Shown here: positions 47,050 to 57,859 of the stretch, piece by piece | Layout of the letters: each line of letters begins with the position of its first letter | Position numbering within the stretch: the stretch's first letter is position 1 | The notes under the pieces: generated by a model | Told to the model about the DNA's origin: nothing | Database searches by the model: none | Seen by the model: only the letters and a program-made list of their open reading frames with translations | Source of the DNA: an uncultured Brachyspira sp. | GTDB taxonomy: Bacteria; Spirochaetota; Brachyspiria; Brachyspirales; Brachyspiraceae | Reading direction: 5' to 3' | Length of the DNA: 64,000 bases | Assembly: GCF_910578695.1 (NCBI RefSeq) | Contig: NZ_CAJTQJ010000001.1 | Coordinates: 95,856 to 159,855 of the forward strand | Translations under genes and position numbers: made by a program

Positions 47050-47934
47050 ATGGAAAAAATTCAAATAGAGAATGTAGAGCTTACATTATCGCATCCTGAT
47101 AATTTAAATGTAAAATGGACAGGGCAGAATGATTTAGTAAGACAAATAATGGCATCTTGGCATTTAATTTCAGAAGATGATATACCTTTGAATCCTAGAA
47201 TAGTGGGAAAGCCCGGTACAGGAAAAACTACTCTTTCTTATTATACTGCCAAAGAGCTTTTGAACAGAGATGTTTATATATTTCAATGTACAGTAGATAC
47301 AAGACCTGAAGATTTGATAATAATACCTGTAATATCTGAAGATAATAAAATAAGCTATCATGCTTCCAGCTTGGTTAGTGCTATGATTAAAGGCGGAGTT
47401 GCTATATTAGATGAGGGAAACAGAATGGGAGAAAAGACTTGGGCTTCTTTAGCTCCTCTTCTTGATGACAGAAGGTATGTAGAAAGCGTTATAGCTGGGA
47501 TAAAGATAAAGGCTCATCCTGATTTTAGAATAATAGTTACTATGAATGATGATGCAAGTACTTTTGAACTTCCTGAATATATACATTCCCGTTTGCAGCC
47601 TACTATAGAACTTCCTTTTCCTGATGTTAAAGAAGAATATGATATATTAAAAATGAATTTGCCTTTTGCAGATGATGAGATATTAAAAATTACTGTAGGA
47701 TTCTTACAAAAATCTCATATACATAATGCTTCTTTTTCTGTGAGAGATGGCATTAATATGGCAAGATATGCTATGAAGCTTTATAAAAGTAATATTGCAG
47801 GCAGCAGAGATACGGCTTTTTTAATAGCATTAAAATCTGTATTAGGAGATGAAGGGCTTAGAATATTAAGTTTGAATATAGATGATAAAGATAATAGAAA
47901 AAATATGAATGATGAAGGAAGCACAATTATTTAA
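47050..47934 (+). CDS. MoxR-type AAA+ ATPase (YehL-like)
   Basis: A 294-residue AAA+ ATPase of the MoxR group, which act as chaperones for VWA-domain partners. Walker A is GKPGTGKT (53-60), Walker B VAILDEGN (117-124), sensor 1 TMND (164-167) and the arginine-finger motif HSRLQP (179-184). No VWA gene is adjacent, although one normally is. With DUF4132, DUF5682 and SWIM genes in the same window it fits the YehL subfamily. It has its own promoter and converges with a chemoreceptor gene, 13 bases between stops. Confidence 0.88.
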   Translation: MEKIQIENVELTLSHPDNLNVKWTGQNDLVRQIMASWHLISEDDIPLNPRIVGKPGTGKTTLSYYTAKELLNRDVYIFQCTVDTRPEDLIIIPVISEDNKISYHASSLVSAMIKGGVAILDEGNRMGEKTWASLAPLLDDRRYVESVIAGIKIKAHPDFRIIVTMNDDASTFELPEYIHSRLQPTIELPFPDVKEEYDILKMNLPFADDEILKITVGFLQKSHIHNASFSVRDGINMARYAMKLYKSNIAGSRDTAFLIALKSVLGDEGLRILSLNIDDKDNRKNMNDEGSTII

Positions 47935-47947
47935 ATAATGCATAAAG

Positions 47948-49756
47948 TTATTTATTTAATTTAAAATACTCTAATTCTTCATAAACGCTTTCAGTATTAT
48001 TAGCAACTTTTCTTCCTAAAATAGCACTGTTTTGTACTAGATTTGAATTTTCCTGAGTAATATTATTAAGTTCATTCATAGCAAGAGAAATTTCTCTTAC
48101 GCTTCCCTCTTCTTCAGAAACAGCATTATATAAATTAACTAAAACATTAGAAACTTCTTTTGCAGAGTTTTCTATATTTAAAAGTATTTCTAAAGAATTC
48201 CTAACGGATTCATCTCCTGTTTCTATCTTTGTAACGGTATTTTCTATTATATCAGTAATTTTTCCAGCAGCATCATTAACATTTTGTGCAAGCGAACGTA
48301 TTTCAGATGCTACAACAGCAAAACCCTTCCCCTGTTCTCCGGCTCTAGCCGCTTCTACGGCAGCATTTAAAGCAAGTATATTTGTTTGAAATGCTATAGA
48401 TTGTATTAGCTTTATAATATCCGATATTTCTTTACTAGACTGAGATATATCAGACATATTATCTGATATTTGTGTTACAGCTTCTACACCTATTCTTGTG
48501 GAATCTGATACTTTACTGCTCATATTTTTTACATTATTTGCATGCTTTGATGTTTCTGATATAGAAGAGAATAAATTTTGTATAGAACTGCTTACCTCTT
48601 CTATAGCAGCCGCCTGAGATGATGTTCTTTCTGATAAATGATCTATTCCCTCTGATATCTGCCCGCTTGAATTATTTATTGAGGATATATTTGTTTTTAT
48701 TCCTAAAACTATATCTGAAATTTTATTTTGCATATCATTAACTGAATTTACTAAATGTCCTGATTCATCTTTTAAACTTAAATCTTCTTCATTAAATATG
48801 CTGTTAAAATTACCGTCTTTCATCGAGTCTATTATTTTTATAGTATTTTTCAAAGGCTTTACTATTTTATAAACAAGAAATCCCTCAAGAAATAAAATAA
48901 AAACCATAGCAATGAATACTATAATCATAAAAATCATAAACTGATTATTAAACTCACTAGCATCTCCTTTAAATATTAAAATCCAAGGGGCATTATCTGT
49001 TTTTTGTATAACATACCATTGATTGCCCGCTATTTTTACTTCGCCTATATGAGATGCAAGATTATCTTTGAAAGGTGCAAAAAGCGGGTCTGTAAATAAA
49101 TTATTGTTTTCACTTAATATATAATCGCTATTTTCATGTGTCATATATATTCCGTTTGGAGATACTATATAAAAATTCTCTTTAAAATTTACTTTTACAT
49201 CTTTCATTATATTATTCATATTGGCAAAATCTATAGCAAATACCCCTTTTAATCTGCCGTTTGTATAAACCGCCTTACTAAATGTAACAGTAAGTTCATT
49301 AACAGCAAAATCTATATAAGGATCGCTTATTGCTATATCATTTGTTGCTATTGCATCCTTATACCAAGCTCTTGATGTTTGATCATAAGTTCTTGGATAT
49401 TCTTCTATTGTATTTAGATATATTCCTCCTTCTGGATAAGGAACCGTATCTCCGAAATATATATTTAAATATCCCGTACCTGTTTTTTGTACATTTGTTA
49501 TAAAGTTTCCGAATGTTTCTAAGTCAGGATTTGATTCTAAATTATTAACTATTAAATTAACAGTATTTTTTATTTCTTTTACATGTGCTTCTGTTTCATT
49601 TTTGGAGTTTAGAGTTTGGAAATATTTTTCTTTTATAAATCTTGATTTGTATATAGGTTTAAATATAAATAATATTGCTAAAAATGCTGCAAATAAAAAT
49701 ATAGAGAAAACACTTAAAAAATTAAACATTAATCCTCTTTTCATTAATTTCTCCAA
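47948..49756 (-). CDS. Methyl-accepting chemotaxis protein with dCACHE sensor
   Basis: A 602-residue chemoreceptor of classic layout: membrane helix 12-33, periplasmic dCACHE domain (about 35-270, with [11 protein letters not shown] near 123 and FAIDFANM), a second helix (275-298), HAMP (300-350) and a signalling domain with [19 protein letters not shown] near 455. The dCACHE sub-pocket type often binds amino acids or other small carboxylates, but the ligand is not determinable here. The C-terminus has no CheR-binding pentapeptide. TGGAGAAA precedes the ATG. Confidence 0.93.
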   Translation of the reverse strand: MEKLMKRGLMFNFLSVFSIFLFAAFLAILFIFKPIYKSRFIKEKYFQTLNSKNETEAHVKEIKNTVNLIVNNLESNPDLETFGNFITNVQKTGTGYLNIYFGDTVPYPEGGIYLNTIEEYPRTYDQTSRAWYKDAIATNDIAISDPYIDFAVNELTVTFSKAVYTNGRLKGVFAIDFANMNNIMKDVKVNFKENFYIVSPNGIYMTHENSDYILSENNNLFTDPLFAPFKDNLASHIGEVKIAGNQWYVIQKTDNAPWILIFKGDASEFNNQFMIFMIIVFIAMVFILFLEGFLVYKIVKPLKNTIKIIDSMKDGNFNSIFNEEDLSLKDESGHLVNSVNDMQNKISDIVLGIKTNISSINNSSGQISEGIDHLSERTSSQAAAIEEVSSSIQNLFSSISETSKHANNVKNMSSKVSDSTRIGVEAVTQISDNMSDISQSSKEISDIIKLIQSIAFQTNILALNAAVEAARAGEQGKGFAVVASEIRSLAQNVNDAAGKITDIIENTVTKIETGDESVRNSLEILLNIENSAKEVSNVLVNLYNAVSEEEGSVREISLAMNELNNITQENSNLVQNSAILGRKVANNTESVYEELEYFKLNK

Positions 49757-49938
49757 AAATTAAATTTATTACTATATTAAAGCTATTATAAGATAAATTT
49801 TAAAAAAAACTAGTATTATAAATAACTATATTTCAGCAGTATATTCAACGCATAGAAAATGAAAATAAAAATATAAATTTATCTATTATTAAAATTTTTA
49901 TTATATAAAAAATTTTCTTTAGAGTTCATATAAAGAAA

Positions 49939-50607
49939 TTAAATATATTTGCCTGCTTCTTTAATGCTGAGATTAGCCATATCATTTTTATGCCTTTCTA
50001 TAAAATCCCTAACCCAATCAGGATTAGTTTTGCTGTAATCCCTTAAAGACCAGCCTATAGCTTTATTTATAAAAAACTCTTTATTGTTTAAATTGTTTAT
50101 TATAATTTTTTCTAATAATTGAGTATTAGTTTTATCCTTTCTTAAAAGCTGATGATCTATGGCTATTCTCCTAAGCCAAATATTATCAGATAAAGACCAT
50201 TCTAAAAGTATATTATTGACTGACTCATCTCTTAAAGCAATATCGCCAATTATCCTATCTAAAAAATCTATAGTATCCCACCATGATTTTGTGAGTGCAT
50301 ATTCTTTTAATTTTTCTATATTGTTTTTATTTAGATATTTATTTTTTAATTTTAAATAGTATAAAGAAGCATACTGAAATTCTCTGTATTTATTATCATA
50401 GCATTTATCTGTAAAGTTAAAATCAATAAACTCTTTTTCATCTTTTGGAATTGTTTTGAATACTTTCTTTTCAGCTTCCTTTCTTTCTTTTGAATGAATG
50501 CCCAAAAACTCAAAATTATTTCTCATATATTTAGACATCATTAAGGCTTCTTTTTCATTTTTTAATTTTTTAAATTCTTTTGAAAGAAAAATATATAAAT
50601 CACTCAT
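49939..50607 (-). CDS. DNA alkylation repair protein, AlkD family
   Basis: A 222-residue HEAT-repeat DNA glycosylase-like protein. Motifs are FLGIHSKERKEAEKK near 35, WWDTIDFLDRIIG near 110, NIWLRRIAIDHQLL near 142 and NKAIGWSLRDYSKTNPDWV near 182, the last two holding the Trp and Asp that stack on alkylated bases in AlkD. It removes N3- and N7-alkylpurines in characterised members. It sits 17 bases downstream of the Ldh2-type gene, so they may be co-transcribed. Confidence 0.87.
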   Translation of the reverse strand: MSDLYIFLSKEFKKLKNEKEALMMSKYMRNNFEFLGIHSKERKEAEKKVFKTIPKDEKEFIDFNFTDKCYDNKYREFQYASLYYLKLKNKYLNKNNIEKLKEYALTKSWWDTIDFLDRIIGDIALRDESVNNILLEWSLSDNIWLRRIAIDHQLLRKDKTNTQLLEKIIINNLNNKEFFINKAIGWSLRDYSKTNPDWVRDFIERHKNDMANLSIKEAGKYI

Positions 50608-50624
50608 TTAATAAGACCTAAAAT

Positions 50625-51629
50625 TTATTTATCAAAAATATAATTATAAACATGCTCGGATAAAGGTATTCCGTTTTTTAAATAATCAATATAACAAGCC
50701 TCTTTTCTCTCTCCGGGTATTGATATAGTTTCATTTTCTTTTAATGCCTCTTCTTTTCTTATATCATCAATAAATGACTGAACGGTATTCAAATAAGTAT
50801 CCAAATCATTATAAACAGCGGGATCTATTACAAGTATGAATGCAGATAAATTTCTTTTTTTATCCATATCGCTGTACATTTTTACTAAATTATTGCAGTA
50901 TGCCTGTCCTATTAAAAGCCCTGTGAAAGCCTCAACCATAGTCATTATTAAATATCCTTTGACTCCTCCGAAAGGCACAACATATTTTATTTCATAAGGA
51001 TTACTGCTTGGATTTCCGTTTTCATCAACTCCCCAATTCATAGGCACAGTTTCATTATTTTCGCGGGCTGTAAATATGCGTCCGAGAGATACCTCGCTTG
51101 TAGCCATATCTCCTAATATAAAATCTTTTTTTGCAGGAAAACCATAGCTTATAGGATTAGTTCCGAAAAATGCTCTCTTGCCTCCGAAAGGTATTACGCA
51201 GGGATCTGTATTAAGCATTATTAAAGAAACTTTATTTTTATCTATTGCCATTTTATTATAATATCCCAAAGCACCAGCATGACTATTATTCTTTATTCCT
51301 ATTAAGGCAATTCCTTGTTTTTCAACGGTTTCTAAAGCCCATTTCATAGCATAATGAGCTGCAGTATGTCCGAATCCTCCGTCGGCATCCATCAATGCAA
51401 AAGAAGGCTTTTTTATTTCTATATTAAATTTTGAATCTAAATTTATTCCCCCTGATTTTATTCTTTCAATATAATGCTCAGCTCTAATAACACCATGAGA
51501 ATGTATGCCTCTTATATCAGCATATATAAGAACATCTCTTATAATAGAAGCCTGTTCTTCTGATACTCCTGCAGATATCAATTTATTGTATAGAGCTTCC
51601 ATTAAGTCTTTTGCTTTAACTTTAATCAT
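50625..51629 (-). CDS. Ldh2/MdlDH-family NAD(P)-dependent dehydrogenase
   Basis: A malate/lactate dehydrogenase-like enzyme of the Ldh2 family, which also includes ureidoglycolate dehydrogenase (AllD). Motifs are the substrate-site RGIHSHGVIRAEHY near residue 40, KNNSHAGALGYY near 115, FFGTNPISYGFPA near 155 and PFGGVKGYLI near 220. The frame opens at 51659, but AAGGG lies 10 bases before the ATG at 51629, which also gives the usual N-terminus; this model is 334 residues. The substrate is not set by sequence; no allantoin genes are near. Confidence 0.85.
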   Translation of the reverse strand: MIKVKAKDLMEALYNKLISAGVSEEQASIIRDVLIYADIRGIHSHGVIRAEHYIERIKSGGINLDSKFNIEIKKPSFALMDADGGFGHTAAHYAMKWALETVEKQGIALIGIKNNSHAGALGYYNKMAIDKNKVSLIMLNTDPCVIPFGGKRAFFGTNPISYGFPAKKDFILGDMATSEVSLGRIFTARENNETVPMNWGVDENGNPSSNPYEIKYVVPFGGVKGYLIMTMVEAFTGLLIGQAYCNNLVKMYSDMDKKRNLSAFILVIDPAVYNDLDTYLNTVQSFIDDIRKEEALKENETISIPGERKEACYIDYLKNGIPLSEHVYNYIFDK

Positions 51630-51924
51630 ACTGACAAAACCCTTATATTTAATAAACATAATAAAGTTTACATAGTTATAAACATAATGTCAATAAGCGT
51701 AGTATGATTTTTGTATGCTGTATATTTTACTTCTGTAATAATACAAATTATATATTTATCTATGACATATGCTTTTTATTAATATTTTTATGCCTTATAT
51801 AAACCGTTTTAATTAACTAGTTTAAACCAGCAATAATATAATTATGATAATAGTATATACTTTTTTTATTTATTGTTTATAATTATTTTATCAATTTTCA
51901 ATGAATATAAAAAGGAGTATAAAA

Positions 51925-52215
51925 ATGAAATTCGCTTATTTAATAATGGGAAGTATTTTTGACAGTAATACAGATAAGGCATATATACATAATGGTATTG
52001 CTCAGATAATAGGGGTTTCAGATATAGAGGAAGCCTGTAAAATAGCTAAAGAACTTAAAGAAAAAGGTATTGACTGTATAGAATTATGCGGAGGCTTTAA
52101 AGAAGAAGGTGCAAGAAAAATAATAGAGGCAACAGAAAATAAAATAGCGGTAGGATTTGCCGTACATTTGAAAGAGCAGGAGGATATTTATAAAAAACTT
52201 TTCGCAAGTAATTAG
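51925..52215 (+). CDS. DUF6506 family protein
   Basis: A 96-residue cytoplasmic protein: KFAYLIMGSIFDSNTDKA at the N-terminus, a conserved ELCGGF core near residue 58 and GFAVHLKEQED near the end. Function unknown. An in-frame ATG lies at 51901, but AAGGAG at 51911-51916 lies between the two and 8-9 bases before 51925, so the shorter start is correct. The stop overlaps the small gene on the other strand by 4 bases. Confidence 0.75.
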   Translation: MKFAYLIMGSIFDSNTDKAYIHNGIAQIIGVSDIEEACKIAKELKEKGIDCIELCGGFKEEGARKIIEATENKIAVGFAVHLKEQEDIYKKLFASN

Positions 52216-52412
52216 GAATTAGATTTATATAAAAATCCTATAACTATCACTATAATACCTGAAAGCATAGTAAAAGGTGCTAAAAAACCCATAAAACCTT
52301 CAGGGTGCTGTCCTACCATTGCCGTAAATAGAAAACTAATAGCGAATATTACTAATCCTATGATAAGTATTATTAGATTTTGTTTAGAAAGTTTATCGTG
52401 ATTATTTATCAT
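52212..52412 (-). CDS. Unknown 66-residue two-span membrane protein
   Basis: A small protein with two membrane helices (about 12-32 and 42-60) and a central loop containing GQHPEGFMGF. No family recognised. Its last codons overlap the end of the DUF6506 gene. Short length and the lack of motifs keep confidence modest. Confidence 0.5.
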   Translation of the reverse strand: MINNHDKLSKQNLIILIIGLVIFAISFLFTAMVGQHPEGFMGFLAPFTMLSGIIVIVIGFLYKSNS

Positions 52413-52469
52413 AAATTATATAAAAGTGCAAAACTTAAAAATGCTCCGTTTTGGAAATTAGTATTTATT

Positions 52470-52554
52470 TGCTCGGGGCCGGAATCGAACCGGCACGGTC
52501 ACAAGGACCAGCAGATTTTAAATCTGCTATGTCTACCAATTCCATCACCCGAGC
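52470..52554 (-). tRNA. tRNA-Leu (anticodon TAA)
   Basis: A class II tRNA with a long variable arm. The acceptor GCTCGGG pairs with CCCGAGC, the anticodon stem GCAGA/TCTGC encloses TTTAAAA, and the T-loop is GTTCGAT. Anticodon TAA reads UUA, the main leucine codon of such an AT-rich genome. CCA is not encoded. Confidence 0.95.
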
Positions 52555-52569
52555 TAGCAGTTGCTGTAA

Positions 52570-52598
52570 ATATTAACATATTGCTGAAAAAAAATCAA
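52570..52598 (-). promoter_or_regulatory. Promoter of tRNA-Leu
   Basis: On the minus strand, TTGATT (52598-52593), a 17-base spacer and TAATAT (52575-52570), 16 bases before the tRNA. Confidence 0.65.
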
Positions 52599-52722
52599 GT
52601 TTTATTTCATAAATATTTTATTATTATTGCAGGCTATAAATTTTATATTATTGCCGATACTTACGATTTGGCAAAGTATATGCTGATAATGTAAGCCCTT
52701 TTTTATTATTTTTAATAAACTA

Positions 52723-52760
52723 TGCCATTCTGTGAATGTCTGACACCCGCAATTTTTATA
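52723..52760. repeat. Dispersed repeat, copy 3
   Basis: Thirty-three of 38 positions match the start of the 98-base repeat at 22381. The CATTC/GAATG inverted repeat is kept while the loop changes from TGC to TGT. Confidence 0.75.
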
Positions 52761-52808
52761 AGCACAATAAAGAGGCTATAAGCTTTAAAATTATTTTTAA
52801 TTATCTGC

Positions 52809-52843
52809 TGCATTATCAGAATATCAGATACTCATAATTTTAT
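52809..52843. repeat. Possible decayed copy of the dispersed repeat
   Basis: TGCATTATCAGAATATCAG followed by ATACTCATAATTTT keeps the order and spacing of the family but with many changes. Confidence 0.4.
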
Positions 52844-52939
52844 TTCGCTCTGATTATGGCAGGCAGACTTTAAATAAAAAAACTTTTGAGTTGGAGAGTT
52901 AGAATAAAATAAAAAACTCATTTTATTAGGCAAAAGATT

Positions 52940-53674
52940 TTAGTTCATATTATTTTCTTTTAAATAGTTAAAAATAGTTTCTATATCTTTTTTATTAAGA
53001 TTAACTTTTGAAAGCAAATCTCCTCTATTTTTAAATGTTTTTATAATGCTTCTTTTTCTTCTATATTCATCAATATTTTTATGATTGCCCGAAAGAAGAA
53101 TATCAGGTACTTTCATATTATCTATTTCATAAGGTCTTGTATATTGTTCATACTCTAAAAGCCCAATACTGTTTTCTTCAAATGTATCGCTTATTACAGA
53201 CTCATCATTATTCATAACGCCTTTATATCTTGATATTGCATCTAAAAGCAAAAGAGCAGGTATCTCTCCTCCGCTTAATACATAATCCCCAATACTGATA
53301 GATTCATCAGCATATTTTTCTTCAACTCTGTAATCTATTCCCTCATAATGCCCAAGTATCATAGTGATATGCTTTTTATAGGATAACTCTTTTACTTTTT
53401 TTTGCGTCAAAGTTTTTCCTGAAGGCGAAAAAATAATTGTATATCCTCTATTATGACTTTCAAAATATTTTTTGAATATATTATAACTTATGATCATACC
53501 AGGTCCTCCGCCATAAGGATAATCATCGCATTTTTTATAATTGCCTTCTCCGTATGCTCTCATATCTTCAATATTCAAATTTATTTTTTTTTCATTAATA
53601 GCCATATTTATAATACCTATGGAAATAGGGCTTTCATAAAATTTTGGAAAAAGAGTGAGTATATCTATTATCAT
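52940..53674 (-). CDS. trmD: tRNA (guanine-N1-)-methyltransferase TrmD
   Basis: TrmD makes m1G37 in tRNAs reading CNN and some GGG codons, preventing +1 frameshifts. The 244-residue SPOUT protein shows MIIDILTLFPKFYESP at the start, YPYGGGPGMI near 53, ILGHYEGIDYRVEE near 106 and ISIGDYVLSGGE near 126, forming the trefoil-knot SAM site. The usual rpsP-rimM-trmD-rplS operon is absent: the gene stands alone here. Confidence 0.96.
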   Translation of the reverse strand: MIIDILTLFPKFYESPISIGIINMAINEKKINLNIEDMRAYGEGNYKKCDDYPYGGGPGMIISYNIFKKYFESHNRGYTIIFSPSGKTLTQKKVKELSYKKHITMILGHYEGIDYRVEEKYADESISIGDYVLSGGEIPALLLLDAISRYKGVMNNDESVISDTFEENSIGLLEYEQYTRPYEIDNMKVPDILLSGNHKNIDEYRRKRSIIKTFKNRGDLLSKVNLNKKDIETIFNYLKENNMN

Positions 53675-53974
53675 TTTAGCATTATACTATATAAAAGCTC
53701 TATATCAAGTGCATTTATAATCATTAAGCATAGTTTTTAATATAATAATATAAATAAAAGCTAAATTATTAAACTCATTCTATATGCAGAAATTAAGATA
53801 TAAATTGAAAAAACTCTTGAGTAAAAAATTATAATAACAGTTTAAAATTAAAAATAAGACAAGGACATTAAAAAATATAGCATATACACAGGCTTTAATT
53901 AAGTTTAATGAATTGTAAATAAAAGTAAATAAAATTTGAATTATATTTTAAAGTTTAATTTTAGTGAATTATCC
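53675..53974. other. 300-base divergent spacer
   Basis: AT-rich, between trmD and the DUF2262 gene. Nothing recognisable was found beyond isolated TATAAT-like strings. Confidence 0.4.
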
Positions 53975-54778
53975 TCATATATAAGCATCTGTAAAATTAA
54001 AATTTGAATCGCTTTCTACTATTATAGAATGTCCAAAGAAAATATCACCGTCATCAAAGTAAAATGTTATATTATATTCATATCCCTGTATACTTATAGA
54101 TTCTAAAGTTATTAATTTTGCGAATTCTTCTTCATTTATATGAGGCTTGTCTGCATCATCATTCCAGCTATTGGCATCTTCAAGCATATTTTCTGCTGCA
54201 TATTTTTTTAGTTTTTTGTCAATATATTTTTTATTAGCAAATATTTTTCTGATTATATCAATGCTTCTTTTATTATTCTCTTCATCAATATTATCAAATA
54301 AAATTGATATATCATTATCAAGCCAATATATATCTTTTTGAAAACTGTTAATAGATTTATCAAGCTTAAAATCTCCAAACTCATCATCTTTATAATAAAC
54401 AGGTTCTAAATATTTTTCTAATATAATATTTAAATCATCATCTTTATAATCACTGTCAACTATATCTTCAAGTAAAAATCTAATATATAAGTTATCAGAA
54501 GTTTTTTCTTTTCTCACTTTTAACCTTACTATACTTTTACTTTTAAACATTTTAAAATATTCTTTTGTTTCTTTAACTTTTTTATTAATGCTAATATGTT
54601 CATTTTCTATAATTTCATTAGTAGCAATATTTTTTAAAGCAATAGCATCAACAGATAAACGATAATATTTATCTTTATTAAATTTAGTAGCTGTGCAGCA
54701 TGATTCTTTAAGTACGAATGCAATGTCTGAAATTTCATCATTAAAATTATTATTAAAATTATCTATTTCATTGTTCAC
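53975..54778 (-). CDS. DUF2262-like protein
   Basis: A 267-residue acidic cytoplasmic protein. The C-terminal 70 residues carry the DUF2262-type ending: LITLESISIQGYEYNITFYF near 228, then DDGDIFFGHSIIVE. The N-terminal part is rich in Asp and Lys without motifs. Function unknown; DUF2262 proteins often occur as stand-alone accessory genes. It is flanked on both sides by long spacers. Confidence 0.65.
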   Translation of the reverse strand: MNNEIDNFNNNFNDEISDIAFVLKESCCTATKFNKDKYYRLSVDAIALKNIATNEIIENEHISINKKVKETKEYFKMFKSKSIVRLKVRKEKTSDNLYIRFLLEDIVDSDYKDDDLNIILEKYLEPVYYKDDEFGDFKLDKSINSFQKDIYWLDNDISILFDNIDEENNKRSIDIIRKIFANKKYIDKKLKKYAAENMLEDANSWNDDADKPHINEEEFAKLITLESISIQGYEYNITFYFDDGDIFFGHSIIVESDSNFNFTDAYI

Positions 54779-55012
54779 AGCTTGCTATCCTATTTATTAT
54801 TTTATATTTAAAATTTTAACTTATTTTAATAAATTGGTAAATATGTTTTAACTATTTATTATTATTTGTTTAAGATTATATTTAATTATATTTCTTATTA
54901 TTTATTAGATTGTAAATGAAATTCTTATTCAAATTGTTATCGATTATTGACTGCAATTTACATTTATATTATACTATATAAACTTAGTAAGGTTTTATAC
55001 TAGAAAGATGAA

Positions 55013-55051
55013 TATAAAAATTGTGAGTGCCTGACATTCGCAAGAATGGCA
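55013..55051. repeat. Dispersed repeat, copy 4 (inverted)
   Basis: The reverse complement matches the first 38 bases of the repeat at 22381 except for one inserted T in the palindrome loop. Confidence 0.85.
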
Positions 55052-55163
55052 GGAGATAATGCCGATATCAGTACAAGTTTTTTATTAGTAAATTAAGAAT
55101 AGAAAAGCTGTAATATAGTAATTTTTTTATAAATAAAATGTTCTATTAATTTTAATTGTTTAT

Positions 55164-55179
55164 TTTGACTTATGTCAAA
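55164..55179. promoter_or_regulatory. Candidate operator palindrome
   Basis: TTTGAC, four bases, GTCAAA. The spacing resembles CRP/FNR-family boxes. It lies 250 bases before ligA; no regulator is assigned. Confidence 0.3.
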
Positions 55180-55352
55180 TATATAACTAAACTGCAAAAA
55201 AATTCTATATTCAAATATTTTTTATTTACTTAAATATTTTTTTGTTATACTAATAATAGAGGGAGTTATTTATTAAATTTATATTGAATTCAAGCAGTTT
55301 TATATTATAATATGCAAAATAATAAATAAATTATAATTATTTAAAATAATAA

Positions 55353-57422
<2,070 letters not shown>

Positions 57423-57859
57423 TAAAAAACAGTATTACTTAAAATATAATTAAAAAAAATAATTCTCATATAGATTTTTGGTTATATAAAAATGTTAAAC
57501 AATATACAATATTTTTCAGTAATGTAAAAAATCGAAAGTAAAATGAATAATTTAATATATTTTGAAAATATTTATAAATATGGCGATTTATATGTTGATT
57601 ATATAATATATAGAGGAGGATTATCTTCTATTATTTATACTAAAAAATAAATATAATCATAGGTTTATATGTTCTTGTTTTGAAATAATAAAAAGGATAT
57701 TATCTTGAAGCTGAAGAAAATGAATTTTATGAATACATTATTAATTTAGAAAAGTCCGAGTATAACTTTGCTTATAATAAATGATGTTAGATTATATTTT
57801 TTAGTTATATAGGTATCTTTATAGATAAATAATTTTTTGAAGCTGTATTTTTATAAATA
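57423..57859. other. 437-base spacer with a possible gene remnant
   Basis: A 35-codon frame at 57543-57650 (MNNLIYFENIYKYGDLYVDY at its start) ends early, and a second rightward stretch near 57700-57783 (EAEENEFYEYIINLEKSE) lacks a start. They may be pieces of one decayed small gene; no family is recognised. Confidence 0.35.

Larger units (their letters stand above)
52599..52939. other. Repeat-bearing spacer between tRNA-Leu and trmD
   Basis: Contains a copy of the dispersed repeat (52723-52760) and a more decayed copy near 52809-52843. No gene was seen. Confidence 0.6.

Noticed and set aside
52380..52694. 104-codon rightward open frame
   Set aside because: Runs through the antisense of tRNA-Leu, so its protein content is not meaningful.
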